The notes under the pieces: model-generated | What the model saw: the letters and a program-made list of their open reading frames with translations, nothing else | Told to the model about the DNA's origin: nothing | Database searches by the model: none | Position numbers and translations under genes: made by a program | From: Burkholderiales bacterium | Lineage (GTDB): Bacteria > Pseudomonadota > Gammaproteobacteria > Burkholderiales > Burkholderiaceae_D | Reading direction: 5' to 3' | DNA length: 64,000 nt | Assembly (NCBI GenBank): GCA_016196925.1 | Contig: JACPWS010000046.1 | Span: 1 to 64,000, forward strand | Part shown: piece after piece, positions 25,943 to 34,742 of the stretch | Position numbering within the stretch: the stretch's first letter is position 1 | How the letters are laid out: each line of letters opens with the position of its first letter

Positions 25943-28249
25943 TTAGCTGAGTAAGGTCTGCTGCCCCATCCAGACCTGCAGATCTTCGCGGGTCAGGGGC
26001 TTTGCGTACAGATAGCCTTGCGCCAGATGGCAATCGTAGGAGAGCAGGGTATTCGCCTGCATTTCACTTTCCACACCTTCGGCGATAATCGACAATCCCA
26101 GGCTTTGCCCTAGCTGGACTATCATCTTGGCAATACTGCCTTCGCTGGAATTTTTTTGGATGGCATTGACAAAGGCTCTATCGATCTTCAATTTATCGAC
26201 ATCCAGTTTTTGCAAGTGACTGAGGGAAGAAAAGCCGGTGCCGAAGTCGTCGATGGAAATGCTGATTCCTAGTTGTTTGATCTGGTACAGGGTCTTGATC
26301 AACAGGTCGGGATCTTTCATGGCCATAGACTCGGTGATCTCGAGCTCAATGAAATTCGGCGGCGCCTGGGTATCTTCCAGTGCCTTGTTCAGTGTTTGCA
26401 TGAACAGCGGGTGAGAGAATTGCGCTTGCGATACGTTGATCGCCATTTGGAAATCGGTATAGCCCAGGCTGCGCAGATGTACCAGTTCCAGGCAGGCGGT
26501 GCGCAACACCCATTCGCCTATCTCGACGATCAGGCCGGAGTATTCCGCGATCGGAATAAACTGATCGGGCGGGATGAATTTGCCTTCGTCGGTTTTCCAG
26601 CGCAGCAATGCTTCGGCGCCTAATACCCGGCCGCTGCGCATATCTATCTGCGGTTGATATACCAGGAACAGTTTTTCGTGCTCAAACGCGGCACGCAAGG
26701 CATGCATCAGCAAAACCCGTTCGCGGATCTCTACTCCCATGTTGCGGGTGAAGTATTCGTAACCGCCGCGCTGGTTGGTCTTGGCCCGTTTGAGCGCGAT
26801 ATTGGTGTCTTTTAAGGCTTCCGATCCATCGCTGTCATACTCGTCCAGCTTGATCAAGCCTATGGTGGACGATAATTGCACTTCTTGCTGATCGACATCG
26901 AACGGTGAATTAAACAGGGTCAGTATTTCTTCGGGGCGCACCATTTTTTCATCGCCGAGCAAGGCAAAGGTGTCGCTGCCTACCCTGGCAATCTGGCAAG
27001 TCTTTCCAAAATGATTTTGCAATCTTTGCGCTACTGAGCACAGCAGCAAATCGCCGAACTGGTGACCGAGCGCGTCGTTGGTCTCGGCAAAGTGGTCGAT
27101 ATCTATCAGCGACAAGGCGCTATGGCTTTTGAGTGAGGAGGCAAGCACCTCATTCAGCGTTTGTAGCAGTTTCAGACGATTCGCCAGGCCGGTCAGCGGG
27201 TCGTAGAAGGCATAATTATGCAGGCGGGATGTCAGCATGACGTTGTCCAGGCCGACCGAGACATTGCCGCAAAAAACACCTAACAGGCGTTTATCCATCT
27301 CATTCAGATGCAGACCGGTATTCAGGTACAGCGTGAAATCCCTTTGCGCCACATTGCTGAAATACAGTGCAGTCGCTTCCGCTTCGTAAATGCTATGGCG
27401 CTTTTGCAATGAGCGTTGCACGATATCGGCGACGGATGCCTGATCCAGTGCGCGCAACGGTTGATTCAGCACGCTGGTATAGGCATTGGTCGCGGCGATG
27501 ATATACAGCTCGCTATCCGCCACTTGCGTATCGTGTATGGCTTGCCGGGCGCAGACAAAACCGTCGCAATGCAGCCCGAGCAAGCCGCTGATCTGGGTCA
27601 GGACGCCGACCGCGAAATTCTGCAAGCCTTGCAAAGCCATTAATTCGGTACTCGCGTGAATAATCATTTCCAGGCCGCGACGGCTGGCGCTGATGGCGCA
27701 GATCTGCTCGTAGGAGCGGATGGCGGAAGTGACGGCCGTGTACAGCTTGGTGCGGGTCAGTTCCGATTTGGTTTTGTAATCGTTGATATCGTAATCGCGG
27801 ATGGCGTCGATCTCTGGCGCATAGCCAGGCTGCCCGGTGCGCAGGATAATGCGGACATCGGACAAGCCCAGGGTCTTGCGAATATGGCTGACCAGTTGCA
27901 GGCCGGCGTCCTCCTGTTCCATGACCACGTCCAGCAAAATGATCGCGATGTCGGTTTCGTGCTGGAGGATGTCGCGCGCTTCGGCTGCCGAATAGGCGTG
28001 CAGGAAACTGAGCGGGCGGTGCTGGATTTCCAGGCTGCCGAGTGCAAACGTGGTGGCCGAGTGCACATCGGGATCATCGTCGATAATCATGATCCGCCAG
28101 GTCGGCTTGGGCCTGGAAGCTGCCGAAGGATCATGAGTGTCTGGTTCGTCGAGAAAAACCAGATCATCTTCGGATGAGTGGATCATTGAATTCATCTGAG
28201 GTACGGCTCCATGCATGGGCTTGTCATTTTTTTGATACAGATCCAGCAA
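25943..28249 (-). CDS. REC-GGDEF-EAL c-di-GMP phosphodiesterase (degenerate GGDEF)
   Basis: 768 aa. Order: receiver domain (about 50-170; acidic D57-D59, phosphoacceptor D107), a DUF3369-like GAF-type domain (about 190-345), GGDEF domain (about 350-500), EAL domain (about 515-755). The GGDEF active loop reads RVGSDTFALLG, so it should not make c-di-GMP. The EAL domain keeps its motif (GAEALLRW), DDFGTG and AEGVE, so hydrolysis is expected. The TTG start at 28249 is weakly supported; ATG at 28216 or 28195 is possible, the last with GGAG upstream. No cognate kinase is adjacent. Confidence 0.9.
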   Translation of the reverse strand: MLDLYQKNDKPMHGAVPQMNSMIHSSEDDLVFLDEPDTHDPSAASRPKPTWRIMIIDDDPDVHSATTFALGSLEIQHRPLSFLHAYSAAEARDILQHETDIAIILLDVVMEQEDAGLQLVSHIRKTLGLSDVRIILRTGQPGYAPEIDAIRDYDINDYKTKSELTRTKLYTAVTSAIRSYEQICAISASRRGLEMIIHASTELMALQGLQNFAVGVLTQISGLLGLHCDGFVCARQAIHDTQVADSELYIIAATNAYTSVLNQPLRALDQASVADIVQRSLQKRHSIYEAEATALYFSNVAQRDFTLYLNTGLHLNEMDKRLLGVFCGNVSVGLDNVMLTSRLHNYAFYDPLTGLANRLKLLQTLNEVLASSLKSHSALSLIDIDHFAETNDALGHQFGDLLLCSVAQRLQNHFGKTCQIARVGSDTFALLGDEKMVRPEEILTLFNSPFDVDQQEVQLSSTIGLIKLDEYDSDGSEALKDTNIALKRAKTNQRGGYEYFTRNMGVEIRERVLLMHALRAAFEHEKLFLVYQPQIDMRSGRVLGAEALLRWKTDEGKFIPPDQFIPIAEYSGLIVEIGEWVLRTACLELVHLRSLGYTDFQMAINVSQAQFSHPLFMQTLNKALEDTQAPPNFIELEITESMAMKDPDLLIKTLYQIKQLGISISIDDFGTGFSSLSHLQKLDVDKLKIDRAFVNAIQKNSSEGSIAKMIVQLGQSLGLSIIAEGVESEMQANTLLSYDCHLAQGYLYAKPLTREDLQVWMGQQTLLS

Positions 28250-28418
28250 AATATGTCTCTGGTGGAACTATGACATTAAATGTTTCATCAGCCAAGCCTC
28301 ATCGCTGATGCTCAGGCAAGAATAAAACAAGGATATCCCGAAATGGGCGAAGTCGGTGCGAAACCACCGGGAAAGCGAAAACAATTTCCCGCTGATTGAC
28401 CGTTCTGCGGTCGCCGAA

Positions 28419-28447
28419 TTGGGTGGGCGCGGTATCGCTGGTAGAAT
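28419..28447 (+). promoter_or_regulatory. Probable aroC promoter
   Basis: TTGGGT (28419-28424), 17-nt spacer, TAGAAT (28442-28447), about 38 bp upstream of the aroC start. Confidence 0.5.
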
Positions 28448-28485
28448 GAGTAAAATTTCGTGTTAACTCAATTTCGCAAAATAAT

Positions 28486-29565
28486 ATGTCTGGCAATACT
28501 TTTGGAACCTTGTTTACGGTAACCACCTTCGGCGAATCGCATGGACCCGCGATAGGTTGTGTCATTGACGGCTGTCCTCCCGGCCTGGAATTGTCCGAGG
28601 CGGATATCCAGCCTGAGCTGGACCGGCGCAAGCCGGGTACTTCGCGCCATGTGACGCAGCGCCAGGAGCCCGATACGGTGGAAATCCTGTCCGGCGTGTA
28701 CCAGGGCAAGACCACCGGCACCCCGATCGCGCTGCTGATCCGCAATCAGGATCAGCGCAGCAAGGATTACGGCAATATTGCCGAGACTTTCCGGCCCGGC
28801 CATGCCGACTTTACTTATTGGCACAAGTACGGCATCCGCGATCCGCGCGGCGGCGGACGTTCTTCCGCGCGTCTGACGGCGCCGGTGGTCGGGGCGGCGG
28901 CGATAGCCAAAAAATGGTTGCTGCAACAATACGGCACCGTCTTCATGGGCGGGATGAGCCAGCTGGGCGAGATTCAGATTCCATTTCAGGATTGGGGGCA
29001 CGCCGGCCGCAACCCATTTTTTGCGCCGACTGCCGATGCGGCCCTGATCGCGCGCCTGGAAGCGTATATGGACGGCTTGCGCAAAGACGGCGATTCCATC
29101 GGGGCAAAAATCGAGGTGCTCGCCCGCAACGTGCCGGTCGGCCTCGGTGAGCCGATTTACGACAAGCTCGATGCCGAGATCGCCTATGCCATGATGGGGA
29201 TTAACGCGGTCAAGGGAGTGGAAATCGGTGCCGGTTTCAAGGCTGTGACGCAGCGCGGTTCCGAACACGGCGACGAGCTGACGCCGCAAGGCTTCGCCGG
29301 CAATAACGCCGGCGGCATTCTGGGCGGGATTTCCACCGGCCAGGACATCACCGTGTCTATCGCCATCAAACCGACTTCGTCGATACGTACGCCGCGCCGT
29401 TCGTTGGATAAAGACGGCAACCCGGTCATGGTCGAGACTTTCGGCCGGCACGATCCCTGCGTCGGCATCCGCGCCACCCCGATCGCCGAAGCGATGCTGG
29501 CGTTGGTGCTGATGGATCACGCCTTGCGGCACAGGGCGCAATGCGCCGACGTCGCGCAGAAATGA
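28486..29565 (+). CDS. aroC: Chorismate synthase
   Basis: 359-aa FMN-dependent enzyme that turns 5-enolpyruvylshikimate 3-phosphate into chorismate, the last shikimate-pathway step. Signatures [32 protein letters not shown] with GGGRSSAR, and [17 protein letters not shown] are intact. It stands alone here, followed by a long gene-free stretch. Confidence 0.97.
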   Translation: MSGNTFGTLFTVTTFGESHGPAIGCVIDGCPPGLELSEADIQPELDRRKPGTSRHVTQRQEPDTVEILSGVYQGKTTGTPIALLIRNQDQRSKDYGNIAETFRPGHADFTYWHKYGIRDPRGGGRSSARLTAPVVGAAAIAKKWLLQQYGTVFMGGMSQLGEIQIPFQDWGHAGRNPFFAPTADAALIARLEAYMDGLRKDGDSIGAKIEVLARNVPVGLGEPIYDKLDAEIAYAMMGINAVKGVEIGAGFKAVTQRGSEHGDELTPQGFAGNNAGGILGGISTGQDITVSIAIKPTSSIRTPRRSLDKDGNPVMVETFGRHDPCVGIRATPIAEAMLALVLMDHALRHRAQCADVAQK

Positions 29566-29677
29566 CGCTGCCGGCGACGCACCTCACCAACCCGCGCTCA
29601 GCCCTGATTTTCATAAAAACAGGGGAGTATGTGTCAATTCCTCGTTGTCGTCAGCGGATTTAAACGCATGTTTTTAT

Positions 29678-29693
29678 ATACTGGGGGTAGTAT
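29678..29693. promoter_or_regulatory. RcnR/CsoR-type operator-like site 2
   Basis: ATACT-GGGGGT-AGTAT, a palindrome around a G5 core, then TATTTTAG. It resembles the TACT-G6-N-AGTA motif of RcnR with the core one base shorter. The site at 366-382 has the same arms and a similar right flank (ATTTAAG). No metal-related gene is adjacent. Confidence 0.4.
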
Positions 29694-29736
29694 ATTTTAG
29701 CCCCGGAGCGCTGCGGAAAAGTCGCGGTGGCGCCGC

Positions 29737-29755
29737 GCGCCGGTTTGTCCGGCGC
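29737..29755. repeat. GC-rich hairpin downstream of aroC
   Basis: GCGCCGG (29737-29743) and CCGGCGC (29749-29755) pair perfectly around TTTGT. No T run follows, so it is not a standard intrinsic terminator. Confidence 0.5.
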
Positions 29756-29968
29756 CGGCGCGTCACTGAATATTTACCGGAAAATCCGTCGTATTTCCAG
29801 AAAAGTCAGATGAAAATTTGGTAATTAAACTGAATTCTGATTTTTATCCGGCGCCGTCCATGCGGCAATTTGGTGCGCAGCGTGGTTTTGCGTTGCACAA
29901 TTGTGGCATAATCAAATGCAAAAAATTGGCGCAATACCATACGACTCTATCATTCCAGGCTTCAGATC

Positions 29969-31372
29969 ATGCTTAAGACGCTTTACGACAAACTGTGGGA
30001 ATCCCATGTAGTGCACGCAGAAGAGGATGGCACCGCCATCCTGTACATAGACCGTCATTTGCTGCACGAAGTGACCAGCCCGCAAGCGTTTGAAGGTTTG
30101 AAACTGGCAGGGCGCCAACCGTGGCGTCGCGCGGCCAATCTGATGGTGGCCGACCACAACGTGCCGACCACCAAGCGCAGCAACGGCATCGAAGATCCGG
30201 TATCGCGTTTGCAGGTAGAGACGCTGGATGCGAATGCCAGGCAATTCGGCCTGACTTATTTCAGCATGGCCGACAAGCGCCAGGGTATCGTGCACGTGAT
30301 CGGGCCGGAACAAGGCGCGACCCTGCCCGGCATGACCGTGGTGTGCGGCGATTCGCATACCTCCACCCATGGCGCTTTCGGCTGCCTGGCGCACGGCATA
30401 GGCACTTCCGAAGTCGAGCACGTGCTGGCCACCCAGACCCTGATCGCAAAAAAATCCAAGTCCATGCTGGTACAGGTCGACGGCGCTTTGCCGCCCGGCG
30501 TCACCGCCAAGGACATCGTACTGGCCATCATAGGCAAGATAGGTACGGCCGGCGGCACCGGTTATGCGATAGAATTCGCCGGCTCCGCCATCCGCAGTCT
30601 GTCGATGGAAGGCCGCATGACGGTCTGTAATATGGCGATCGAAGCCGGTGCGCGCGCCGGCATGGTGGCGGTCGATCAGACCACGATAGATTACGTCAAG
30701 GGCCGCCCTTATTCGCCGGTCGGGCCGCAGTGGGACCGGGCCGTCGATTACTGGCGCTCCTTGCATACCGATGCCGGCGCTAAATTCGACCTGGTCGTCA
30801 CGCTGAACGCCGCCGAGCTCAAGCCGCAAGTCACCTGGGGCACGTCGCCGGAGATGGTGGTGGCGATCGATAGCCGGGTACCCGATCCCGATCAGGAAAA
30901 AGATGCCGTCAAACGCGACGCCATGGAAAAAGCGCTGGCTTATATGGCCTTGACGCCGAATACCGCGATGACCGATATCCGCATCGACAAGGTCTTCATC
31001 GGCTCTTGTACCAATTCACGCATCGAGGATTTGCGCGCGGCCGCAGCCGTGGTGCGCGGCAGATTCCGCGCCTCCAACGTCAAGCTGGCCATGGTGGTGC
31101 CGGGCTCCGGACTGGTCAAGGTTCAGGCCGAACGCGAGGGCCTGGACCAAATTTTCCGCGACGCCGGTTTTGAATGGCGCGAACCGGGTTGCTCCATGTG
31201 TCTGGCCATGAATGCCGACCGCCTGGAACCGGGCGAGCGTTGCGCCTCCACTTCCAATCGCAATTTTGAAGGCCGTCAGGGGCAGGGTGGCCGCACCCAT
31301 CTGGTCTCGCCAGCGATGGCCGCTGCGGCCGGCATCGCCGGTCATTTCGTTGATGTCCGCGTTTTGCGCTAA
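29969..31372 (+). CDS. leuC: 3-isopropylmalate dehydratase large subunit
   Basis: 467-aa aconitase-family subunit that, with LeuD, isomerises 2-isopropylmalate to 3-isopropylmalate in leucine synthesis. The three [4Fe-4S] cysteines are in [14 protein letters not shown] and [11 protein letters not shown]. The catalytic-site segment [15 protein letters not shown] is intact. The Shine-Dalgarno is weak. First gene of the leuC-ecn-leuD-leuB group. Confidence 0.97.
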   Translation: MLKTLYDKLWESHVVHAEEDGTAILYIDRHLLHEVTSPQAFEGLKLAGRQPWRRAANLMVADHNVPTTKRSNGIEDPVSRLQVETLDANARQFGLTYFSMADKRQGIVHVIGPEQGATLPGMTVVCGDSHTSTHGAFGCLAHGIGTSEVEHVLATQTLIAKKSKSMLVQVDGALPPGVTAKDIVLAIIGKIGTAGGTGYAIEFAGSAIRSLSMEGRMTVCNMAIEAGARAGMVAVDQTTIDYVKGRPYSPVGPQWDRAVDYWRSLHTDAGAKFDLVVTLNAAELKPQVTWGTSPEMVVAIDSRVPDPDQEKDAVKRDAMEKALAYMALTPNTAMTDIRIDKVFIGSCTNSRIEDLRAAAAVVRGRFRASNVKLAMVVPGSGLVKVQAEREGLDQIFRDAGFEWREPGCSMCLAMNADRLEPGERCASTSNRNFEGRQGQGGRTHLVSPAMAAAAGIAGHFVDVRVLR

Positions 31373-31388
31373 ATTATTAGGAATTGAC

Positions 31389-31511
31389 ATGAAAAAATTA
31401 TTCACTCTCGTAGTTTGCGTCATGGTTTTGGCAGGCTGCAATACCGTTCAAGGCTTTGGCAAAGACGTCAAAAAAGCCGGCGAATCGCTCGAAGGCGCGG
31501 CTAAGAAGTAA
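31389..31511 (+). CDS. Entericidin A/B-family lipoprotein
   Basis: 40 aa. Lipoprotein signal peptide [17 protein letters not shown], then [23 protein letters not shown], which is the classic entericidin body. Start ATG with AGGA 6 nt upstream. It lies 16 nt after leuC and 2 nt before leuD, so it is surely on the same transcript. Insertion of this small lipoprotein inside the leu operon is also seen in relatives; why is not known. Confidence 0.9.
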   Translation: MKKLFTLVVCVMVLAGCNTVQGFGKDVKKAGESLEGAAKK

Positions 31512-31513
31512 TC

Positions 31514-32161
31514 ATGGAAAAATTCACTGTACTCGATGGTTTGGTGGCGCCCATGGATAGGGCGAATGTGGACACCGATGCCATCATTCCCAAGCAATTC
31601 CTGAAGTCGATACAACGCACCGGTTTCGGCCCGAATCTGTTCGACGAATGGCGTTATCTCGATCATGGCGAGCCCGGCATGGACAATAGCAAGCGCCCGC
31701 TGAACCCGGATTTCGTGCTGAATCAGGCGCGTTATCAGGGCGCGTCGATCTTGCTGGCGCGTAAAAATTTCGGCTGCGGCTCGTCGCGCGAGCATGCGCC
31801 ATGGGCGCTCGATCAATACGGCTTCCGGGCCGTGATTGCGCCGAGCTTCGCCGATATTTTCTTCAATAACTGTTACAAAAATGGTTTGCTGCCCATCGTC
31901 TTGACTGAGGCGCAGGTCGACCATCTGTTTAATGAAGTCAAGGCTTTCCCCGGTTTTCGCCTGAACGTCGATCTGGCGCAGCAAGTGGTGACGACCAGCA
32001 ATGGCAGCGCCAGCTATCCGTTTGAGATCGATGCCTTCCGCAAATACTGTTTGCTGAACGGGTTGGACGATATCGGTTTGACCTTGCGTCAGGCCGACAA
32101 GATACGCGCTTTCGAAGAGCGCCATCTCGCCGCGCAACCGTGGCTGGCGAATACCATTTAA
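31514..32161 (+). CDS. leuD: 3-isopropylmalate dehydratase small subunit
   Basis: 215-aa swivelling domain of isopropylmalate isomerase, partner of LeuC. Contains [30 protein letters not shown] and the [17 protein letters not shown] segment. ATG two bases after the entericidin stop. Confidence 0.97.
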   Translation: MEKFTVLDGLVAPMDRANVDTDAIIPKQFLKSIQRTGFGPNLFDEWRYLDHGEPGMDNSKRPLNPDFVLNQARYQGASILLARKNFGCGSSREHAPWALDQYGFRAVIAPSFADIFFNNCYKNGLLPIVLTEAQVDHLFNEVKAFPGFRLNVDLAQQVVTTSNGSASYPFEIDAFRKYCLLNGLDDIGLTLRQADKIRAFEERHLAAQPWLANTI

Positions 32162-32179
32162 CCTGAATCCTGAAGATAC

Positions 32180-33250
32180 ATGAAAATCGCAATCCTGCCG
32201 GGCGACGGCATAGGCCCGGAAATCGTAGCGCAGGCAGTCAAGGTGCTGAATGCCCTGGGCGAAACCTTTGAGATGGAGATGGCGCCGGTCGGCGGCGCCG
32301 GTTACGAAGCGCACGGTCATCCTTTGCCGGAAGCCACGCTGAAACTGGCGCTCGATGCCGACGCGGTGTTGTTCGGTGCGGTCGGCGACTGGAAATACGA
32401 CACGCTGGAGCGCGCCTTGCGTCCTGAGCAGGCGATCCTCGGTTTGCGCAAGAGCCTGAACCTGTTCGCTAATCTGCGCCCGGCGATCCTGTATCCGGAA
32501 CTGGCCGGCGCCTCGACGCTGAAGCCGGAAGTGGTGTCCGGCCTGGATATCCTGATCGTTCGCGAACTGACCGGCGATATTTACTTCGGCCAGCCGCGTG
32601 GCGTGCGAGTGTGCCCGGACGGTCCGTTCAAGGGCGAGCGCGAGGGTTACGATACCATGCGCTATGCGGAAACTGAAATCCGCCGCATCGCCCATGTCGC
32701 GTTCCAGGCGGCGCGCAAACGCGGCAAGCGCCTGACCAGCGTCGATAAGGCGAATGTGCTGGAGACTTTTCAGTTCTGGAAAGATATCGTGACCGACGTG
32801 CATCAGGAATACCCGGATGTCGCGCTCGACCACATGTATGTCGATAACGCCGCCATGCAACTGGTGCGCGCCCCGAAAAAATTCGATGTGATCGTCACCG
32901 GCAACATGTTCGGCGATATTTTGTCCGATGCGGCGGCTATGCTGACCGGTTCTATCGGCATGTTGCCTTCGGCTTCGCTGGATGCGAACAATAAGGGCTT
33001 GTACGAACCTTCGCACGGTTCGGCGCCCGATATCGCGGGCAAGGGCATCGCCAATCCGCTGGCGACCATCTTGTCGGCAGCGATGATGCTGCGCTATTCG
33101 CTGGACAAGGCCGAGCAGGCCGATCGCATAGAAAGCGCAGTTAAAAAAGTGCTGGCGCAAGGTTTGCGCACACCGGATATTTACGAGGCGGGCACGACCA
33201 AAGTCGGCACCGCGGAAATGGGGCAGGCAGTGCTTAATGCGTTGCTGTAG
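32180..33250 (+). CDS. leuB: 3-isopropylmalate dehydrogenase
   Basis: 356-aa NAD-dependent oxidative decarboxylase giving 2-ketoisocaproate precursor. N-terminal [11 protein letters not shown], substrate loop [14 protein letters not shown], metal-site motif [24 protein letters not shown] and NAD motif [19 protein letters not shown] are present. Follows leuD by 18 bp. Confidence 0.97.
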   Translation: MKIAILPGDGIGPEIVAQAVKVLNALGETFEMEMAPVGGAGYEAHGHPLPEATLKLALDADAVLFGAVGDWKYDTLERALRPEQAILGLRKSLNLFANLRPAILYPELAGASTLKPEVVSGLDILIVRELTGDIYFGQPRGVRVCPDGPFKGEREGYDTMRYAETEIRRIAHVAFQAARKRGKRLTSVDKANVLETFQFWKDIVTDVHQEYPDVALDHMYVDNAAMQLVRAPKKFDVIVTGNMFGDILSDAAAMLTGSIGMLPSASLDANNKGLYEPSHGSAPDIAGKGIANPLATILSAAMMLRYSLDKAEQADRIESAVKKVLAQGLRTPDIYEAGTTKVGTAEMGQAVLNALL

Positions 33251-33306
33251 TCGTTTGATTATTTGTTAGTATCAGGCAGGCGTGTCCTGCCAATATTGAG
33301 GGAAAA

Positions 33307-34437
33307 ATGATGAAGCTGGTTGGTCTGGTAGGTTGGCGTGGGATGGTCGGTTCGGTCCTGATGCAGCGCATGCAGGAAGAGGGTGATTTCGCTCATATCG
33401 AGCCGGTATTTTTTTCAACTTCGAATACAGGCGGCGCCGCCCCTGCGATGGCGAAGAATGAAAAAACCTTGCAAGATGCAAGCAATATCGATGCGCTCAA
33501 AAAGTGCGAAATTATTATTACCTGTCAGGGCGGCGATTACACCGGCGAGGTGTTCCCGAAATTGCGCGCAGCCGGCTGGAATGGACACTGGATCGATGCG
33601 GCATCCAGTTTGCGCATGAATGAAGATGCCGTGATCGTGCTCGATCCGGTCAATCTGCCGGTGATCAAGGATGCGCTGGCAAACGGCCAGAAAAACTGGA
33701 TAGGCGGCAATTGCACGGTCAGTTGCATGTTGATGGGCGTAGGCGCCTTGTACAAGGCCGGCCTGGTCGAGTGGATGAGTACCCAGACTTACCAGGCGGC
33801 ATCCGGCGGCGGCGCGCAACATATGCGTGAATTGCTGACGCAATACGGCAGCTTGCATGCAGAAGTGAAAGATCTGTTGGGCGATCCTAAGAGCGCCATC
33901 CTGGAAATCGATAGAAAAGTTATCGCCAAACAGCGTTCTCTGTCCGATGCAGAGACCGCCAACTTCGGCGTGCCGCTCGGCGGCTCGCTGATACCCTGGA
34001 TAGACAAGGATCTCGGCGATGGCATGTCGAAAGAAGAATGGAAGGGCATGGCCGAAACCAACAAGATACTCGGCCAGGGCGCAGGCTATGGCACTGCCGC
34101 AGTGCCGGTCGACGGTTTCTGCGTGCGGGTCGGCGCCATGCGCTGCCACAGTCAGGCGCTGACCTTCAAGTTGAAAAAGGATGTGCCGGTAGCGGACATC
34201 GAAGCCATGATCGCAACGGATAACGAGTGGGTCAAGGTGGTGCCGAATACGCGCGCAGCCACTGTGCGCGATCTGACACCGGTCGCCGTCACCGGCACCA
34301 TGACGATCCCTGTCGGGCGCATCCGCAAGCTGGCGATGGGGCCCGAGTATGTCGGTGCGTTCACCGTAGGCGATCAGTTGCTGTGGGGTGCTGCCGAGCC
34401 TTTGCGTCGCATGCTGCGTATCTTGATAGACGGCTGA
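33307..34437 (+). CDS. asd: Aspartate-semialdehyde dehydrogenase
   Basis: 376-aa NADPH-dependent enzyme that makes aspartate semialdehyde, branch point to lysine/diaminopimelate, threonine and methionine. The nucleotide loop is [11 protein letters not shown] and the catalytic cysteine is Cys136 in GGNCTVSCM. Gram-negative Asd length. Two ATGs in tandem at the start, either usable. Ends in a strong terminator. Confidence 0.97.
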   Translation: MMKLVGLVGWRGMVGSVLMQRMQEEGDFAHIEPVFFSTSNTGGAAPAMAKNEKTLQDASNIDALKKCEIIITCQGGDYTGEVFPKLRAAGWNGHWIDAASSLRMNEDAVIVLDPVNLPVIKDALANGQKNWIGGNCTVSCMLMGVGALYKAGLVEWMSTQTYQAASGGGAQHMRELLTQYGSLHAEVKDLLGDPKSAILEIDRKVIAKQRSLSDAETANFGVPLGGSLIPWIDKDLGDGMSKEEWKGMAETNKILGQGAGYGTAAVPVDGFCVRVGAMRCHSQALTFKLKKDVPVADIEAMIATDNEWVKVVPNTRAATVRDLTPVAVTGTMTIPVGRIRKLAMGPEYVGAFTVGDQLLWGAAEPLRRMLRILIDG

Positions 34438-34474
34438 TTGCTGGTTTAGCGAAGCTAAAGCGGCATGAAAAGCG

Positions 34475-34505
34475 AAAAAAGGGAGTGTGCGGCACTCCCT
34501 TTTTT
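34475..34505 (+). terminator. Terminator after asd
   Basis: AAAAAAGGGAGTG pairs with CACTCCCTTTTTT around a short GC-rich loop. Confidence 0.92.
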
Positions 34506-34540
34506 CATTTCTGTTACAGAAAGGAGACTATTCTGCCGTT

Positions 34541-34558
34541 CAAGTGGATTTCCACTTG
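34541..34558. promoter_or_regulatory. Perfect palindrome upstream of fimV
   Basis: CAAGTGGA-TT-TCCACTTG is an 8-bp inverted repeat with a 2-bp centre, about 185 bp upstream of fimV. It could be an operator; there is no T run, so it is not a terminator. Confidence 0.4.
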
Positions 34559-34742
34559 TCAAATAGCAATAACATTTATACGCTATTGTCACAAACAGTC
34601 GCTCTTGATGTATTTACCATAATTGCAAATAGGGTTAAGCTTGCATGGCTAAGTTTGTAATGTTATCTTGAAACAATAAAAATGCTTCGCTCGGCAATGT
34701 GATAAGCGTCTCCCAGCGGACTTTGTTCGCCAAATTCCCAAT

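Larger units (their letters stand above)
29566..29968. other. Gene-free stretch between aroC and leuC
   Basis: It holds an RcnR/CsoR-like palindrome (29678-29693), a strong GC hairpin (29737-29755) and, near leuC, a -10-like CATAAT at 29907-29912. No open frame with coding character was seen. Confidence 0.6.
34438..34742. other. Gene-free stretch between asd and fimV
   Basis: It contains the asd terminator, a perfect palindrome at 34541-34558 and an AT-rich run up to fimV. Nothing else recognisable. Confidence 0.6.

Noticed and set aside
31448-33160. 570-codon frame opposite leuD-leuB
   Set aside because: Antisense shadow of two certain genes; composition mirrors their codon bias and no domain is recognisable.
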